Source: Desulfosporosinus sp. I2
GTDB lineage: Bacteria > Bacillota > Desulfitobacteriia > Desulfitobacteriales > Desulfitobacteriaceae
Assembly: GCF_000960765.1 (NCBI RefSeq)
Contig: NZ_JYNH01000003.1
Span: forward strand, 1-64,000
Direction: 5' to 3'
Length of the DNA: 64,000 bases
Shown: in pieces, positions 18,106-25,979 of the stretch
How the letters are laid out: the number at the start of each line of letters is the position of its first letter
Numbering within the stretch: position 1 is the stretch's first letter
Position numbers and translations under genes: made by a program
The notes under the pieces: generated by a model
Databases searched by the model: none
What the model was told of the DNA's origin: nothing
The model's input: the letters and a program-made list of their open reading frames with translations, nothing else

Positions 18106-18152
18106 CTTCATTTATATATCTAAACTTGAGCTGAAAATAGTTGCAGTAAAAT

Positions 18153-19766
18153 TTACATTTTTTCTCGTTCCATTCCATACTCAGTCAGTTTTCGCCATAA
18201 GGTCGCAGTACTAATTCCTAGAATACGAGCAGCCTTGACCTTTTTATACTTGGCCATTTCTAGCGCCTTTTGGATAATTAACTTTTCGGCTTCTGATAAT
18301 GCTTCTTTTAAATTTAGCTTTTCATTCCCAATCTCAACTACCACGACGGATTTTTTCAAAGCCCTTTGACCTTGCCGCAGGTAAAGAGGCAAATGTTCAG
18401 GTAGAAGTATTGACTCCTCTCGCACCATATTCATAGCAGATTCGATACAGTTCTGAAGTTCACGGACATTTCCCGGCCAAGGATAATTCTGCAATATCTT
18501 TAATGTTCCAATGTCGATATCTTCAATAGGTTTACCAAAGGACGAAGCAAATTTATGAATAAAGTACCTGGCCAATAAAGCAATATCCCCAACCCGCTCT
18601 CTTAGCGAAGGAATTTTTAACTGGACCACATTTAAGCGATAAAAAAGATCCTGCCGAAACTTCCCATCCGCGATCAGATCGTTTAACTCTTTATTGGTAG
18701 AGGCAATGACCCTAACATCAATTTTCTGAGCTTTGAATCCACCAACCCGAACTACTTCTCTTTCTTGAAGTACTCTTAGTAATTTAGTTTGCAGGCCAAT
18801 TTCCATCTCACTAATTTCATCGAGAAAGATAGTACCTCCATCCGCTTGTTCAAAAGCACCAGGGCTTCCTCCTTTCTTCGCTCCGGTAAAGGCCCCTTCC
18901 TCATAACCAAAAAGATTACTCTCAATGAGTGAAGCCGGTAAAGCCCCACAGTTTAACGCCACAAACGGCCGATATCGACGTTCACTAGCATTATGGACTG
19001 ATTGAGCAAACAATTCCTTTCCAGTTCCCGTTTCTCCATAAATAAGAATCGAGGAAACACCATCTGCAACGAATTTTGCCATACTCTTTGTTTTTGCTAA
19101 TACTTCACTTTCCCCGATAATGTCTTCAAAACAATAGCTCGCACTTTGAAACTTTTTAACTTCATTATATAATTTTTGATGTTGGCGGGCAGCATTTTCA
19201 TTATTAAATCCGAAACCAATTTTCTCTGTAATAGGAATACGTACCGCCATTGCTCCATTAACAGAAAAAGACTTTCCAACCACAGGCTCCTGGGAAACCA
19301 TAGCTTGTCTGGCCTGTTTACTCACTTGCCCCTTCAACTGGTGTCGCTCAGTTCCATCCGAGTAATAACTTAATAATCGTTCACCAATATCGTTAAAAAT
19401 TACGGCCTCCCCACCAGCCACTTGGGCAATCATCGGAAGCGCCTTTCTTAATGCATTAAGAAATTTTTGTTCTCTTTTAAGTCGTTCCACATTGCTGCAC
19501 GACAAGACATAGTCACCTATTGGCAATGCCCAAGCATCCGCCTGATCTACTATTTGAGAGACACCAATTAACGGACGAGCCTGTTGACCTGCATCTCTCG
19601 CTAAATCGTATATCTCATCATTCAGTTCCTTTATTTCCGTTCCATTCCAATCAACGGTACATAATCGCCGTCCTCCAGAGTTTGTAATCGTTGCGTATCC
19701 ACCCGTTGTTCTTGCCAAAATTGGCAATATCATTATAAGTTTTTCCAAATCATAATGATTGCTCAT
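18153..19766 (-). CDS. Sigma-54-dependent transcriptional activator with duplicated N-terminal sensor
   Basis: This 537-residue activator contains an AAA+ domain (Walker A GETGTGKE near residue 244, GAFTGA near 291, Walker B GGTIFLDEISE, R-finger region NVRELQNCIE) and a C-terminal Fis-type helix-turn-helix (KKVKAARILGISTATLWRKL). There is no phosphoreceiver domain. The N-terminal ~200 residues contain two similar stretches, starting LPILARTTGGYATITNSGG and LPMIAQVAGGEAVIFNDIG, each about 80 residues, probably a duplicated ligand-binding domain. GGAGGTTGAA fixes the ATG at 19766. It sits upstream of ndhF with its palindrome and -24/-12 promoters, so it probably activates nicotinate catabolism. 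Confidence 0.9.
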   Translation of the reverse strand: MSNHYDLEKLIMILPILARTTGGYATITNSGGRRLCTVDWNGTEIKELNDEIYDLARDAGQQARPLIGVSQIVDQADAWALPIGDYVLSCSNVERLKREQKFLNALRKALPMIAQVAGGEAVIFNDIGERLLSYYSDGTERHQLKGQVSKQARQAMVSQEPVVGKSFSVNGAMAVRIPITEKIGFGFNNENAARQHQKLYNEVKKFQSASYCFEDIIGESEVLAKTKSMAKFVADGVSSILIYGETGTGKELFAQSVHNASERRYRPFVALNCGALPASLIESNLFGYEEGAFTGAKKGGSPGAFEQADGGTIFLDEISEMEIGLQTKLLRVLQEREVVRVGGFKAQKIDVRVIASTNKELNDLIADGKFRQDLFYRLNVVQLKIPSLRERVGDIALLARYFIHKFASSFGKPIEDIDIGTLKILQNYPWPGNVRELQNCIESAMNMVREESILLPEHLPLYLRQGQRALKKSVVVVEIGNEKLNLKEALSEAEKLIIQKALEMAKYKKVKAARILGISTATLWRKLTEYGMEREKM

Positions 19767-19956
19767 TTCAACCTCCACAAATACAATTATTAACAAACAC
19801 CATAATTTTCATGACATCTGCGCTTAGTGGAAACTTATCAACCCTATTCTTTTCGCAATTTCCCTAAACCCAAGCGGTCCCGTTGGCTACCTTCCTCTAT
19901 AATACCCGTTCAAGTAGCGAAATGTCGAAATATATTTTAATTTATACTACAGAAAA

Positions 19957-20082
19957 TGCCGTACATGCTTACCCTCTCAATCTGTTTTTATTATGTTTGC
20001 AGCAGTACTCATCCTGACCGCCCTAAATGTCCTCCTTCTTGGTGAAGAAACCAAAGGCAAGCCCATGGATGAAGCCGCCTAA
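19957..20082 (+). pseudogene. C-terminal remnant of an MFS transporter
   Basis: The plus-strand frame from about 19957 encodes a hydrophobic last helix followed by LLLGEETKGKPMDEAA and a stop at 20082. That tail is the typical end of NiaP/sugar-porter MFS proteins; the intact transporter at 12523 ends GIETKGKSLDEI. The rest of the gene is gone and AT-rich DNA without coding character precedes it. I infer that a second transporter gene was once next to the regulator. Confidence 0.65.
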
Positions 20083-20149
20083 TTAGAACTCTATCAAATA
20101 ACTACGCTGGTAAACTTTCTTTCAATAATCGCCATGCGTGGCGGACCAA

Positions 20150-20188
20150 AAAGAGCGCTGTCGGACGTTTGTTCCAGCAGCGTTCTTT
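20150..20188 (+). terminator. Probable terminator after the MFS remnant
   Basis: AAGAGCGCTG and CAGCGTTCTT pair around a 17-base loop and are followed by a weak T-rich stretch. It is a plausible leftover terminator of the decayed transporter gene. The remaining DNA up to 20318 shows only the upstream region of the next gene. Confidence 0.5.
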
Positions 20189-20318
20189 ACTTAGAAAAAG
20201 TTTTGCATTCTCAGTGAACCTTATGTCTAATTTTACCTTATAAGGAACATTAAGGAATTTAACGCATACTGTGTATTAGGAACCATGATTCTCACATTTA
20301 TATAAAGGGGGCTTGCCC

Positions 20319-20825
20319 ATGAAATCGTTGATGGGGCAACGGGGTTATTCTCCGATTCAACAGAACAGGTTCTCCCCAATTCAGCGACAGGGTACTAACC
20401 CTGTTCCGCGGCAGGGACCAGGACCATCCTCGATAAATCAGCCAACTTCTATACCAACTTCTCAAACGACTTCACCTATAGTTCAACCGATAACCCAATC
20501 GATAACTAAGCCTGCTTCTACTCAGAAACCCCTTAATTCTTTACCGCAAATCCCTTCCGCTAAGCTAGAATCTTCTAACCTCTGGCAACAGCAAGCTGGA
20601 ATTCTCATAAAAAAATATGGCCCTTCTCTCATGAAACAATATGGGCCTCCTCTGGCCCGCAAAGTAGGACTTCCCATCGCCCAGCACTTTGGCCCTCCCT
20701 TAGCACAAAAGGTAGGAATTCCTCTTGCTCGGCGTGTAGGCCTTCCTCTCTTACGCAAAGTGTTTGTTCCTCTCGCCAAACGAGCAGGATTTGCGCTCAT
20801 TAGACGACTAGGTCTTCCTTTTTAA
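20319..20825 (+). CDS. Octapeptide-repeat cationic protein, unknown function
   Basis: This 168-residue protein is not assigned to any family I know. Residues 1-85 are rich in Pro, Gln, Ser and Thr, with loose octads such as YSPIQQNR and FSPIQRQG. From residue ~100 to the end the sequence is a tandem array of eight octapeptides and a half unit (YGPSLMKQ, YGPPLARK, VGLPIAQH, FGPPLAQK, VGIPLARR, VGLPLLRK, VFVPLAKR, AGFALIRR, LGLPF). The pattern is aromatic or aliphatic, Gly, x, Pro, Leu, Ala, then two polar/basic residues. The C-terminal half is strongly basic and amphipathic. No cysteines, signal peptide or membrane helix are evident. AAGGGGGC precedes the ATG; an in-frame TTG at 20313 is less likely. 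A spore-coat or nucleic-acid/membrane-associated role is possible but unproven. Confidence 0.7.
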   Translation: MKSLMGQRGYSPIQQNRFSPIQRQGTNPVPRQGPGPSSINQPTSIPTSQTTSPIVQPITQSITKPASTQKPLNSLPQIPSAKLESSNLWQQQAGILIKKYGPSLMKQYGPPLARKVGLPIAQHFGPPLAQKVGIPLARRVGLPLLRKVFVPLAKRAGFALIRRLGLPF

Positions 20826-20847
20826 ATAAAACCTCCACGTATGCGTT

Positions 20848-20896
20848 GGCCATGGACGGCCGAGTGTCCCTGTAGCCATGGATGGCGAGAAGGGAC
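20848..20896. repeat. Imperfect direct repeat, possibly a dispersed intergenic element
   Basis: GGCCATGGACGGCCGAG and AGCCATGGATGGCGAG are two copies of one motif 25 bp apart, linked by GTCCC and later GGGAC that could pair. Nothing coding is seen. Copies elsewhere in the genome would be needed to call it a dispersed repeat. Confidence 0.35.
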
Positions 20897-20950
20897 CGTT
20901 GGTTATGACTCGAACAAGGATGTTCAAGCTTAGAGCGCTGACCGATAAAG

Positions 20951-20985
20951 AAGGCTGTGAACGAAATTTAATCGTCTACAGCCTT
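20951..20985 (-). terminator. Terminator of the first uspA gene
   Basis: AAGGCTGT at 20951-20958 pairs with ACAGCCTT at 20978-20985; on the minus strand the stem is followed by CTTTAT. It lies 25 bp past the uspA stop codon and resembles the terminator of the second uspA gene. Confidence 0.6.
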
Positions 20986-21010
20986 TCAACATTCAGTAGC
21001 GTTTATTTAT

Positions 21011-21439
21011 TCACTTAACAATTAGAACAGGGCACTCTGCTTGCTGAAGGACGCGCTGACTCACGCTGCCTAATACAGAACCGGCAATCAGACCGTAACC
21101 ATGACTCCCCATGACCACTAAATCTATACCCTCTTTTTGAACTTCTTCTAAGATCATAGTCGCCGGGTATCCCTGAACTACTTTCTTCTTTAAAGGGACA
21201 TCCCCTACGTCAATTCCTTTTAGAGTTGCTTCTAAGGCAAGCTCCCCTGCGTCTTCAATTTCTTCTGGCGAAACCAAAACGCTATAAGCTACGTTATAAC
21301 CCCAGTATGCTTCCCGAATGTACATAACGAACAAAAGCTCGACTTCCCCGCCAAACGTTTTAGCAAGTTCTAAGGCATCTTTTAACGCTCGACGTGAATA
21401 CTCCGAGGCATCGGTTGCTACTAATATCTTTTTAAACAT
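21011..21439 (-). CDS. Universal stress protein UspA family
   Basis: This 142-residue single-domain UspA protein starts KKILVATDASEYSRRAL and carries the ATP-binding signature GSHGYGLIAGSVLGSVSQRVL near the C-terminus, ending CPVLIVK. It is cytosolic and probably binds ATP. A close paralogue (same N-terminal and C-terminal motifs) is encoded at 23433-23861, the two flanking the Y-family polymerase operon. The ribosome binding site AGGAGGCTTTAGTA precedes the ATG. Confidence 0.9.
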   Translation of the reverse strand: MFKKILVATDASEYSRRALKDALELAKTFGGEVELLFVMYIREAYWGYNVAYSVLVSPEEIEDAGELALEATLKGIDVGDVPLKKKVVQGYPATMILEEVQKEGIDLVVMGSHGYGLIAGSVLGSVSQRVLQQAECPVLIVK

Positions 21440-21641
21440 TACTAAAGCCTCCTAAAAACATTTTTCAAATCCTAACCTTCTAAATAATTTCTACATTTAT
21501 GATTTGAATCCTTCTTTACTCTAAAGTTTAATCGTACAAAAAGCTATAAGTATCTACCTCGATCTCTGGCTTTCTTAGTTTGGTTATTTTAACTTCCTGA
21601 TTATAGTTCGGGTATATTTAGAATTGGAAACATATATACTC

Positions 21642-21670
21642 TTTACACGGAACACTTGTTCTGATAAAGT
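21642..21670 (+). promoter_or_regulatory. SOS-type promoter with LexA box
   Basis: TTTACA at 21642-21647 and TAAAGT at 21665-21670 are spaced 17 bp and bracket GAACACTTGTTC at 21650-21661. That inner site fits the Gram-positive LexA box GAAC-N4-GTTC. LexA bound there would cover the promoter. The polymerase gene starts 35 bp downstream, which supports DNA-damage control. Confidence 0.7.
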
Positions 21671-21704
21671 ATCCTTACGATAACTACACAGGTGGTGTCT
21701 CCGC

Positions 21705-22955
21705 ATGACTCAACGAACTATTTTTCATATTGATGTTAATTCTGCCTACCTCTCCTGGGAGGCCGCCCATCGCCTTCAACATGGTGACTCTTTAGATCTC
21801 CGAACAGTCCCTTCTGTGGTGGGTGGAGACCCTACGACTCGACATGGCATTGTTCTAGCCAAATCAATCCCAACCAAGAAATATGGCATTAAAACTGGAG
21901 AAACACTTTATTCCGCAAGAACTAAATGCCCTGAACTAGTAATTGCCCCGCCGAATTACCTGTTATACCAACGTTGTAGCACAACTATGAAAGAAATCCT
22001 AGAACAATATTCCCCCCTTATCCAACAATATTCAATTGACGAGTACTTTCTTGACTATACGAACATGAATAAGCTTTTAGGGGACCCGATAGAGGTCGCC
22101 ACCCAAATTAAAGATCGAATCAAACATGAACTAGGCTTTACTGTCAATATAGGAATCTCCACTAATAAACTACTTGCGAAAATGGCTTGTGAACTTGAAA
22201 AGCCCGATAAAGTGCATACCCTCTTTCCTAAAGAAGTTCCCGTTAAAATGTGGCCCCTACCCATTGAGGATTTGTTCTTTGTTGGCAGGGCAACCTCAAA
22301 GAAACTTCACTCCCGAAACATCACCACGATCGGACAGCTTGCTACATCAGACCCTCATTGGCTGAGGCTTTTCTTGAAAAGCCCCGGACTCTTGATCTGG
22401 AACTACGCCAATGGTCAAGATGATTCTTTGGTCCGAACTACTAGGAATATTGTCAAAGGCATGGGCAACTCAACTACAATCCCCTTTGACGTCGAAGATC
22501 GTCAAACAGCCCACTTAGTTTTGTTATCTCTTGTGGAGACTGTTTCTATGCGCTTACGGCAGGCAAACGTTTGTGCTCAGCTTGTATCGGTTTCCTTGCG
22601 GACTAGTGAATTCTTGTCTTATTCTCACCAGCGAAAAATTCCTACCCCTGTCGACTGTACCAACCAAATTCATGAGACCGTCTGTGAACTATTTGATGAA
22701 CTTTGGACTGGCAAGGGGATCCGGCACCTTGGAGTAAGTGTTTCGGAACTTTGTAAAAATGACTTCATTCAACTTACCTTATTTACCAAGAATTTCGAAA
22801 AGCAACGGGCCATCGATCAGACGGTGGATCAACTTCGCTTGCGCTTTGGATCTCATGCCGTTATCCGTTCTTCTTTTCTTAATAGTGGACTTAAAGCCCT
22901 TACAGGCGGTGTAATTCAAGACGAGGACTACCCCATGATGTCTAGCATTTTGTGA
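21705..22955 (+). CDS. Y-family DNA polymerase (DinB/UvrX type)
   Basis: This 416-residue translesion polymerase shows the first catalytic motif FHIDVNSAYLSWEA, the YSIDEYFLDYT motif holding the second pair of acidic residues, and the helix-hairpin-helix/thumb region NIGISTNKLLAKMA. The C-terminal little-finger domain follows from residue ~240. It copies damaged DNA with low fidelity. GGTGGTGTCTCCGC precedes the ATG. A small protein gene follows closely, and a LexA-box promoter precedes it. It could be called Pol IV, but Firmicute UvrX/YqjW proteins are equally similar, so no symbol is given. Confidence 0.9.
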   Translation: MTQRTIFHIDVNSAYLSWEAAHRLQHGDSLDLRTVPSVVGGDPTTRHGIVLAKSIPTKKYGIKTGETLYSARTKCPELVIAPPNYLLYQRCSTTMKEILEQYSPLIQQYSIDEYFLDYTNMNKLLGDPIEVATQIKDRIKHELGFTVNIGISTNKLLAKMACELEKPDKVHTLFPKEVPVKMWPLPIEDLFFVGRATSKKLHSRNITTIGQLATSDPHWLRLFLKSPGLLIWNYANGQDDSLVRTTRNIVKGMGNSTTIPFDVEDRQTAHLVLLSLVETVSMRLRQANVCAQLVSVSLRTSEFLSYSHQRKIPTPVDCTNQIHETVCELFDELWTGKGIRHLGVSVSELCKNDFIQLTLFTKNFEKQRAIDQTVDQLRLRFGSHAVIRSSFLNSGLKALTGGVIQDEDYPMMSSIL

Positions 22956-22970
22956 AGGTGGGTGATGCGT

Positions 22971-23234
22971 ATGAAACTATTAATGCAACCGATCGAAATG
23001 ATTGCTTGGTTTACACAAGAGGGAATCCCTAATCCACTTCGATATAAGCTAACTTCCGATGGCACTGCAAGCATCGTGGTCAAAGTCGACCGAATTGTAA
23101 CCCGCTCCGAGGAGAAAATTGCCGGAAATCGTATGATTCTTTTCCGCTGTCAAAGTGAAATGAACGGTCTCTTAAAACTATATGAACTCAAATATGAGTT
23201 GAACACTTGTAAATGGTATCTGTATAAGGCCTAA
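22971..23234 (+). CDS. Small conserved-type protein coupled to the Y-family polymerase
   Basis: This 87-residue protein has no recognised domain. It begins MKLLMQPIEMIAWF and has a pattern of alternating beta-type segments (TASIVVKVDRIV, NRMILFRCQ, LKLYELKYELNTCKWYLYK). It starts 16 bp after the polymerase stop codon and must share its transcript. Bacillus Y-family polymerases of the UvrX group are followed by a small YolD-type protein; this one is of similar size but is not clearly YolD. The ATG at 22971 is chosen because GAAGGTGG lies 9 bases upstream; an ATG at 22965 is too close. Confidence 0.7.
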   Translation: MKLLMQPIEMIAWFTQEGIPNPLRYKLTSDGTASIVVKVDRIVTRSEEKIAGNRMILFRCQSEMNGLLKLYELKYELNTCKWYLYKA

Positions 23235-23349
23235 CGAAAGCTCTGCTCTAAATTAATCATTACTAAATCAGTCGAGTAAGCTAATCTCCTAGAGAAAGGT
23301 CGACTAGTTTAGAAGTATGGGGTATCGTGAGGGCAGCGCTTATAAAGGA

Positions 23350-23382
23350 AAAGGCTGTTAACGAGGTTCGTCAACAGCCTTT
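23350..23382. terminator. Bidirectional terminator between polymerase operon and second uspA
   Basis: AAAGGCTGTT and AACAGCCTTT form a 10-bp stem. T-rich DNA follows on the minus strand (CCTTTTCCTTT). It ends the second uspA gene and probably also the converging polymerase operon. Confidence 0.65.
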
Positions 23383-23432
23383 AAAGATTCCACAAATATT
23401 CCTTTTTCGATTGGGCTGCCCAGCAAAAATGT

Positions 23433-23861
23433 TCACTTTACGATTAGAACAGGGCACGTTGATTTTCGGAGAACCCGTTGACTCACACTGCCCAAGACCG
23501 CTCCAGCAATTGGCCCATATCCATGGCTCCCCATAACGACTAGATCAATATTTTCATTGCTGATTTCTTCTAAAATCACGGTCGACGGGTGTCCCTGTAT
23601 CTTTTTCTTTTTTAAAGGAACGTCACCCACTTCAATTCCTTCAAGTGTGGCCATTAAGGTTTGTTCGCCAGTTTCTTCGATTTGTTCTTGCGAAATTTCG
23701 ATAGTATAAGCCGGATTGTAACCCCAATACGCTTCCGGAGTATACGTGACAAATAGAAGAACCACTTCCGCTTGAAATTTCCTGGCAAGCTCCAAAGCAG
23801 TTAAAAACGCCCGACGCGAATATTCTGAGGCATCGGTTGGAACCATTATTCTTTTATACAT
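23433..23861 (-). CDS. Universal stress protein UspA family, second copy
   Basis: This 142-residue paralogue of the protein at 21011-21439 shares DASEYSRRA, the GSHGYGPIAGAVLGSVSQRV ATP-binding signature and the CPVLIVK end. GAGGAGGGTGCTT places the start at the ATG at 23861 (MYKRIMVPTDAS); the frame is open five codons further. It converges on the polymerase operon. The two uspA copies and their similar terminators suggest a local duplication into which, or around which, the SOS operon was placed. Confidence 0.9.
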   Translation of the reverse strand: MYKRIMVPTDASEYSRRAFLTALELARKFQAEVVLLFVTYTPEAYWGYNPAYTIEISQEQIEETGEQTLMATLEGIEVGDVPLKKKKIQGHPSTVILEEISNENIDLVVMGSHGYGPIAGAVLGSVSQRVLRKSTCPVLIVK

Positions 23862-24040
23862 AAGCACCCTCCTCATTTATCGAATCGTAGGACTCCTAGA
23901 CTCTCTCACCAATGACTCGATGTTTAACTTTAGTTGAACGAGTTCACTTAGACGATCATGGCATATTCCTTTCTAACATATTCCACCAGTTAGCACCTTA
24001 ATCCTGCCTTGTTCTGTAATAATTGTAAATTATTTTCGGC

Positions 24041-24559
24041 TTAGAATGGCTTAGGCATCCGTTTATTCCAAAATCCACCTTTGAAATTTTTGGGTTCAAA
24101 CGATACTACAAAAGCTTTGGGACAGAGCTGATCGAGGATGTCAATTAACTGCCGTTCATTACTCCTCTTGGCCAAAACCTGCATCATGAGCCGCGAACCA
24201 TCCTTACCATCGGCTAACCAGGAAGTCACCCCATATCCATAATCCCGTAACTTTGACGGGATTTCTGCTTCAACACAATCTACGGTCACTTGAACCGTAA
24301 CATAACCCAAAGCAATAAATTCCTCAATTCGACTACCTATATACACGCCTAAGCCATAACCAATACAATAAGCTGCTAGATTCCAATGATTATCAAGATT
24401 TTTCAGAACAATCCCTAACCCTGTCATATAAACAAAAATCTCAACTATGGAAAGGATTGATGCTAAAACTCTCTGCCCTTTTATGACGAAAATCATACGC
24501 AAAGTATACATAGATACGTAGACCACGTTAATTCCCATGATGATAAGAATAAGTTGCAT
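24041..24559 (-). CDS. UPF0316 membrane protein (DUF5698-DUF2179, YebE type)
   Basis: About 172 residues with three predicted N-terminal membrane helices (LILIIMGINVVYVSMYTLRM, then ASILSIVEIFVYMTGLGIVL, then AAYCIGYGLGVYIGSRIEE) and a soluble C-terminal DUF2179 domain (VTVDCVEAEIPSKLRDYGYG, DGSRLMMQVLAKR). Function is unknown; related C-terminal domains bind small ligands. GGAGGAAGTT precedes the ATG at 24559, which I prefer to the ATG at 24571. The radical SAM gene lies upstream on the same strand, 49 bp away. Confidence 0.8.
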   Translation of the reverse strand: MQLILIIMGINVVYVSMYTLRMIFVIKGQRVLASILSIVEIFVYMTGLGIVLKNLDNHWNLAAYCIGYGLGVYIGSRIEEFIALGYVTVQVTVDCVEAEIPSKLRDYGYGVTSWLADGKDGSRLMMQVLAKRSNERQLIDILDQLCPKAFVVSFEPKNFKGGFWNKRMPKPF

Positions 24560-24608
24560 AACTTCCTCCATTTTCTGCCCGCTGAATTGCTTTCTTATAT
24601 TAGCCTCT

Positions 24609-25685
24609 TCATGGACAAACGGTTATTCCCCGTCCCCAAAGACAATCTCCGCAAGAAGGAGCATTACCTAAGCAATCCATGTCCGTTCTAAAAACCATGT
24701 CGCAGCCATTAACCCACTCACAATCCGTGCACGAAGGATACCCTCCAGTTATCACTTTGTAACGATAACTCATAAAATCCTGAGAAGTCCAGATTTTTAG
24801 CAAGGATTGCTCCGTCAGAGAACCAAAACTGTGAGCCTCAATGAGCTTATTTCTTCCGAAGACATACTCTGGATAAGAATGCAAAAACCGATAACAAGAA
24901 GAAACCTGACCATCCCAACGTACAACTGCACTTTGAGTTTCTACAAATTTACAGTATCGGTCTGTTCTCAACTGGCTTTTAGGCAAAACAACGTCCACGC
25001 CTTTTGCCAACCCCAACAAAAAAGCCTCTTGAAAGGTTCGCTCTGTCTCAGGAACTAAGGTTGGATAATACAGGGTTTCCTCTATCATCTCTTTTCTCAT
25101 AGGTAGAACATGAGAAACAAAGATTCGATTAACGCCTAGTTTAGTGGCTTGGCGTATAGTCTCTGGCAAATAAGAAAGAGTACTTTTCATGGCCAGAAAC
25201 TCCCATATAATCTCTGGCTTCCCATTAATTTTCCGATCAGCTATGTAACGCGTGCTCTCCAAGATTCCTTGTACATTCTGATGCCGGATAGCAGCAAAAG
25301 CCTGCACATCTGTCGTATCAACCGAAAGAACGATCCGGGCAACACCACGCGAAAGCAAAAATTGGATCATAGGCTCATCCAACGTAGTCCCATTGGTCGT
25401 CACGGTCACTTCATAACGTGAAGCGAACATTTCTACCGCTTGGTGAAAATTATTGGCAATCGTTGGTTCCCCAATCCCTCCCAGAATTACTTCCCTCAGA
25501 TTAGGAAAAGAAGCCACTTCACCTGCTATAGAACTCAGAATATCCGTCGACATATCCCCCAAAGGTTCTTGCCAATTCTGGCGGTAACACATTTCACAAG
25601 ACAAATTACAACGATTGGTCAACTCAAGGTAAAGACGTTCTATCGAAGGGGAAGGATGATAAACTAAATCAACGATATCTTTCAT
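24609..25685 (-). CDS. Radical SAM/SPASM protein, tungsten-cofactor oxidoreductase maturase type
   Basis: This 358-residue radical SAM enzyme has the cluster motif CNLSCEMC near residue 27 and a GGIGEPT SAM-binding segment. A C-terminal SPASM-like cysteine array runs CTDCEWVNGC to CGDCLWGRGITVCP. The end GNAPSCGDCLWGRGI is characteristic of proteins predicted to mature tungsten-containing aldehyde oxidoreductases. No such oxidoreductase gene is in this window, so here it is an orphan. GGAGG lies 9 nt before the ATG at 25685. Confidence 0.8.
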   Translation of the reverse strand: MKDIVDLVYHPSPSIERLYLELTNRCNLSCEMCYRQNWQEPLGDMSTDILSSIAGEVASFPNLREVILGGIGEPTIANNFHQAVEMFASRYEVTVTTNGTTLDEPMIQFLLSRGVARIVLSVDTTDVQAFAAIRHQNVQGILESTRYIADRKINGKPEIIWEFLAMKSTLSYLPETIRQATKLGVNRIFVSHVLPMRKEMIEETLYYPTLVPETERTFQEAFLLGLAKGVDVVLPKSQLRTDRYCKFVETQSAVVRWDGQVSSCYRFLHSYPEYVFGRNKLIEAHSFGSLTEQSLLKIWTSQDFMSYRYKVITGGYPSCTDCEWVNGCDMVFRTDMDCLGNAPSCGDCLWGRGITVCP

Positions 25686-25979
25686 ACCAAGCAACCTCCT
25701 CTTTCGATTCTGATTTGCTCACTTCCAGAACCTTATTAGAATAATCCTATATTATTATTCAATGGATTGGAAGTGTTGTCTGAAAAACCTGACAGAGTTC
25801 GCCCGGTTGAAACAGCCTATGATCTTATTTTCCGTAATTGAACGGCCCTAAACCTGACGTTCTTGGGAAGCTCACGAGTCTTCGCTCGCGGTTCTTGTAC
25901 TTGTTTTGCCTAATGGCGTATAATTCTTATGATAACAAACACACAATACAACTTTATATCATGGGAGGAGGAGATTTTC

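Noticed and set aside
20610-20822. Repetitive DNA resembling a short-spacer repeat array
   Set aside because: The periodicity is 24 bp and in frame, arising from the octapeptide repeats of a protein; it is not a CRISPR array. No CRISPR or cas gene was seen in the window.
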